Source: an uncultured Bacteroidota bacterium
Lineage (GTDB): Bacteria; Bacteroidota; Bacteroidia; Chitinophagales; Chitinophagaceae
Direction of reading: 5' to 3'
Assembly (NCBI GenBank): GCA_946479055.1
Contig: CAMLEX010000329.1
Span: 1 to 6,036, forward strand
Length of the DNA stretch: 6,036 nucleotides
Below are positions 5,652-6,036 of the stretch, one piece after another; the first letter of the stretch is position 1; each line of letters begins with the position of its first letter. Both the position numbers and the translations under genes were made by a program. The notes under the pieces are model-generated. The model was not told the DNA's origin. It saw only the letters and a list, made by a program, of their open reading frames with translations, and ran no database searches.

Positions 5652-5892
5652 CTATCCTTTATATCACCTGGCCAGGCGAAAGTGTGTTTCGCTTAGTGAT
5701 ATCAATGTTGACAATTGTCAACAAAAAAACCGGAAGAAGAAAAGGACGAATGGATTAGTAAATGAAACAATTCACAAAATGGGGCAGGCGGACGAATCAG
5801 TGGCAAGCGCCATGATTAAGCACACGTAATTTTAATGATCCGATTGTAAAGCTATTCACTAATGACGGGAGTAAGAAAATAAATGCTGCGTG
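5652..5892. other. Gene-free stretch between the PEP synthase remnant and the upstream terminator
   Basis: I translated the minus strand in three frames and found stops throughout with no recognisable protein remains. A plus-strand frame (5599-5829) covers part of it but has no recognisable domain. The only structure seen is the 16-bp palindrome at 5707-5722. The missing body of the PEP synthase gene is not visible here. Confidence 0.5.
5707..5722. promoter_or_regulatory. Perfect 16-bp palindrome, possible operator
   Basis: GTTGACAATTGTCAAC is its own reverse complement, followed on the plus strand by seven A's. Loop-free TTGAC-type dyads are typical of sites for dimeric winged-helix regulators such as the MarR family, but no such regulator gene lies in the window. 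It sits upstream (minus strand) of the PEP synthase remnant. It could be a leftover operator or a chance palindrome. Confidence 0.35.
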
Positions 5893-5925
5893 AAATAAAC
5901 AAAAGCCCCGGCTTACACCAGGGGC
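5893..5925 (-). terminator. Intrinsic terminator after the M16-like gene
   Basis: On the minus strand gcccc (5925-5921) pairs with ggggc (5909-5905). An extra GG/CC pair forms across a one-base bulge and the loop is tgtaag. TTTTGTTTATTT follows (5904-5893). It begins 25 bases beyond the stop codon of the gene ending at 5950. No T-run exists on the plus side, so it acts on the minus strand. Confidence 0.8.
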
Positions 5926-5949
5926 GATATGGACGGGTTAATAACAAAA

Positions 5950-6036
5950 CTATTTTTGATCAGCTGCTTCAGGTAGTAATACCAGTTTGATAAGATTATC
6001 ACCGCTTAAATACGTCTGAGCAGATGACTTTATCGT
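5950..6036 (-). CDS. C-terminal end of a probable M16-family zinc peptidase (partial)
   Basis: The right edge opens in frame on the minus strand and reads 28 codons to a TAG at 5950-5952. The visible tail, AQTYLSGDNLIKLVLLPEAA followed by DQK, has the form of the C-terminus of M16 (insulinase/processing peptidase-like) proteins, in which a helix ending 'ansYL' is followed by a strand 'xNxxkvvLxPE'. Those enzymes are zinc metallopeptidases, often periplasmic in Bacteroidota. The HxxEH zinc site would lie far upstream and is not seen, so activity and exact family cannot be confirmed. An intrinsic terminator follows closely, which supports this being a true gene end. Confidence 0.55.
   Translation of the reverse strand, partial: TIKSSAQTYLSGDNLIKLVLLPEAADQK

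Noticed and set aside
5561..5829. Two plus-strand frames of 65 and 76 codons
   Set aside because: One overlaps the PEP synthase remnant antisense; the other has low complexity (KKTGRRK type) and no recognisable domain, initiation signal or neighbour on the same strand.

Overview
The window suggests a member of the Bacteroidota, most likely a Chitinophagaceae-type soil bacterium. It carries a SusC-type TonB-dependent receptor with an N-terminal signalling domain, a FecR-type anti-sigma factor with a DUF4974-like C-terminus, and a FecI-type ECF sigma factor. There are no convincing Shine-Dalgarno sites ahead of the genes. The genus is inferred from protein style only. Every supported gene is on the minus strand, so transcription runs from position 6036 towards 1.

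Layout in transcription order: (1) 6036-5950, the last 28 codons of a gene resembling the end of an M16 zinc peptidase, followed by an intrinsic terminator (5925-5893). (2) 5892-5652, an intergenic stretch holding only a perfect 16-bp palindrome. (3) 5651-5421, a short ORF whose second half is the extreme C-terminus of phosphoenolpyruvate synthase without its catalytic cysteine, followed by a strong minus-strand terminator (5332-5293). (4) 5286-4931, a repeat cluster with two copies of a 17-bp direct repeat (one split by a smaller hairpin sequence) and two copies of a ~62-bp hairpin repeat, the second lying just upstream of the sigma gene. (5) 4917-4330, the ECF sigma factor, apparently with a TTG start. 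(6) 4329-4017, a gap filled with imperfect palindromes of an 'accacatagg' repeat family. (7) 4016-2787, the FecR-like anti-sigma factor. (8) 2786-2486, a gap with another palindrome of the same family and a leader hairpin. (9) 2485-1, the first ~828 codons of the SusC-like receptor, running off the left edge.

The three main genes form a textbook cell-surface signalling circuit. A ligand entering the outer-membrane receptor is expected to be sensed through its periplasmic STN domain, passed to the membrane-anchored FecR protein, and so release the sigma factor to transcribe the receptor operon. A SusD partner and possibly degradative enzymes would be expected beyond the left edge. The ligand cannot be told from this sequence.

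The most unusual aspect is the load of short repeats. Palindromes occupy both gaps of the sigma-fecR-susC unit. Two related short repeats lie in frame inside fecR, in what look like surface loops. A hairpin repeat sits where it could affect translation of the sigma factor. I see no CRISPR array, tRNA, rRNA, transposase, or clear new defence or biosynthetic system.
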